DNA of 64,000 bases. Origin: Pseudomonadota bacterium. GTDB lineage: Bacteria > Pseudomonadota > Gammaproteobacteria > Steroidobacterales > Steroidobacteraceae. A program made the position numbers and the translations under genes. The notes beneath the pieces are model-generated. The model was not told where the DNA came from. It searched no databases and saw only the letters and a program-made list of their open reading frames with translations. Positions 62,673 to 64,000 of the stretch are shown one piece after another; position 1 is the first letter of the stretch; each line of letters opens with the position of its first letter. The DNA lies in NCBI GenBank assembly GCA_016705325.1, contig JADIYJ010000013.1, positions 1 through 64,000 of the forward strand. Direction: 5' to 3'.

Positions 62673-64000
62673 ATGAAATTTGCCCTGGCCGTCGTCACGG
62701 CCGTCGCGCTTGCGCCCCCGCTGCTGGCCGAGCAGGCCGCCGATCCGTTCGGCTGGCTCGAGGACATCGAGGGCGCCAAGGCGCTCGATTGGGCCCGCGC
62801 CGAGAACGCCCGCACGCTGCCGGTCCTCGAGGGCGATCCGCGCTTTGCGCAGATGCGCGCGGAGGCGCGCTCGATCCTGACGGCACCGACGCGTATCCCG
62901 ACCGGTTCGATTCACAACGGCGCCGTCTACAACTTCTGGCAGGATGACACGCACCTGCGCGGGATCTGGCGCCGGGCCAGTGTCGTCAGCTATCGCACGG
63001 GCAGACCCGTGTGGGAAACACTGATCGATTTCGATCGACTGGCGAGGGACGAAGGCGAGAACTGGGTCAGCGGGCAGGTCGCCTGCCTGTCGCCTGAATA
63101 CCGGCTGTGCATGGTCGAGATGTCGCGCGGCGGCAGCGACTCGTCGACCTGGCGTGAATTCGACACGACGACTCGAGCATTCGTCAGCAATGGGTTCGCC
63201 GTGCCCGAAGCCAAGTCCGACGTGGCGTGGGTCGACGCCGACACGCTGCTCGTCGGCACCGACTGGGGCGCCGGATCGATGACGGCCTCGGGCTACCCGC
63301 GCATCGTGAAGGTCTGGCGGCGCGGCAAGCCGCTGGCCGCGGCGTCGGCGCTGTTCGAAGGCAGGTCGACCGACGTCGCGGTACGTTCATTCGTCGATCA
63401 GAACGGGGGCGCGCAGCCTTTCGTCGTGCGTGCCGTGTCGTTCTTCGAGGCGGAATATCATTACGCGCCAGGCCTGGGCACGCCAGCGAAGCTGCCGCTG
63501 CCGCTGCACTCGAATATCGAGGGCGTGCTCGACGGGCGCGCCATCTTCACCTTGCGTGAAGCGTGGGATTACCAGGGCAAGACGTACCCGCAGGGTTCGA
63601 TCGTCGCCTACGACCTGCAGCGTGGCACCGCCGAGCCCGTGTTCGCTGCGAACGGTACGCAGTCGGTCGAGACCGTCGCGGTCGGCAGGACCGGCCTGGT
63701 GGTGCAGTACCTCGAGAACGTTTCCGGCAAGGCAGTGCGAGTCCTGCGCACGCCGCAAGGCGAGTGGCGGGCCACCCCGATTGCGCTACCCGCGAACGGG
63801 GTGCTGAAGATCGCTTCCGCGGGCGGCGGCACCGACGACGCGATGCTTTCGTTCGAAAGCCTGACCTCGCCGCTCACCTTGTATTACGTGAGCGCGAACG
63901 ATGCGATCGAGCAGATCTTCACGACGCCAGCGGCCTACGACGCGACGGACGTCGTCGTCGAGCAGCGGTTCGCGACCTCGACCGACGGCACGAGGATTCC
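62673..64000 (+). CDS. Prolyl-oligopeptidase-family protein, N-terminal part (runs off window)
   Basis: The visible 442 residues begin with a signal peptide (KFALAVVTAVALAPPLLA), then PFGWLEDIEGAKALDWARAE (the family start) and beta-propeller repeats (YNFWQDDTHLRGIWRRASVV, VAWVDADTLLVGTDWGAGSM). The catalytic alpha/beta domain lies beyond the window. An AGGAGG site sits at 62653-62658; ATG 62673 or TTG 62667 may be the start. Likely a secreted serine peptidase. Confidence 0.82.
   Translation, partial: MKFALAVVTAVALAPPLLAEQAADPFGWLEDIEGAKALDWARAENARTLPVLEGDPRFAQMRAEARSILTAPTRIPTGSIHNGAVYNFWQDDTHLRGIWRRASVVSYRTGRPVWETLIDFDRLARDEGENWVSGQVACLSPEYRLCMVEMSRGGSDSSTWREFDTTTRAFVSNGFAVPEAKSDVAWVDADTLLVGTDWGAGSMTASGYPRIVKVWRRGKPLAAASALFEGRSTDVAVRSFVDQNGGAQPFVVRAVSFFEAEYHYAPGLGTPAKLPLPLHSNIEGVLDGRAIFTLREAWDYQGKTYPQGSIVAYDLQRGTAEPVFAANGTQSVETVAVGRTGLVVQYLENVSGKAVRVLRTPQGEWRATPIALPANGVLKIASAGGGTDDAMLSFESLTSPLTLYYVSANDAIEQIFTTPAAYDATDVVVEQRFATSTDGTRI

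Overview
This is a GC-rich window, probably from a Gammaproteobacterium. The evidence is SlyX, KdkA with WaaA, GlnE, RarD and a YgbA-type protein, together with a catabolic and TonB-receptor flavour seen in Steroidobacter- or Nevskia-like lineages. The placement is an inference from gene content. No rRNA, tRNA or CRISPR array was seen.

Layout. (1) 0-8.4 kb is decayed accessory DNA. It holds a frameshifted parE with intact parD, IS91-family fragments in opposite orientations, a 5'-truncated PQQ-dehydrogenase fused to a DAPG-hydrolase-like domain, a multiply frameshifted cytochrome/lyase-like gene, a brnT remnant with brnA, a PVA-dehydrogenase-like quinoprotein behind a 14-G tract, and an apparently intact vapBC pair. 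(2) 8.4-12 kb has small membrane proteins, a MAPEG protein, RarD, a thioesterase stub fused to a YgbA-family gene, and an IS1380 remnant. (3) 12-21.9 kb is an ECF sigma / FecR / TonB-receptor cell-surface signalling unit (fecR is frameshifted). It is followed by SMP-30, SDR, SnoaL-like, DUF1214 and sulfotransferase genes, which look like an uptake-plus-modification pathway of unknown substrate. (4) 21.9-23.8 kb is a nested insertion: a complete IS4-family element with perfect 23-bp ends sits in the start of an IS21-type istA, whose left end carries four 23-bp-spaced repeats. (5) 23.8-29.5 kb has a frameshifted (p)ppGpp-hydrolase-like gene, a SYLF protein, DUF502, a threonine dehydratase-like enzyme, a Phd/VapC pair and a nitroreductase.

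(6) 29.6-53 kb is mostly intact housekeeping and signalling DNA: apt, an MFS exporter and glnE. A four-gene operon on the minus strand follows, made of a pseudo-receiver/TPR/TonB-C fusion, a membrane HPt kinase, a CheY-like regulator and a CheX-like protein. Then come LPS-core genes (GT9, kdkA, waaA), a TolC-family gene, a pcm homologue, a GGDEF/EAL protein, a MOSC protein, slyX, a GST, and an Lrp regulator divergent from ornithine cyclodeaminase and arginase. (7) 53-55.5 kb has a barnase/barstar-like pair, then a porin remnant and internally deleted modB and modC, abutting an intact modE. (8) 55.5-64 kb has modE, a DUF2799 lipoprotein, a second GGDEF/EAL protein, an MttB-family protein, a DUF2855 protein and the start of a prolyl-oligopeptidase-family gene.

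Three patterns stand out. Reading-frame damage is concentrated at 0-24 kb and 53.9-55.5 kb while about 30 kb between is clean, which argues for real gene decay over sequencing error. Simple tandem repeats begin inside the last codons of genes at four places. The signalling operon with a TonB-C/pseudo-receiver fusion and the ECF-controlled cluster are the best candidates for undescribed systems.
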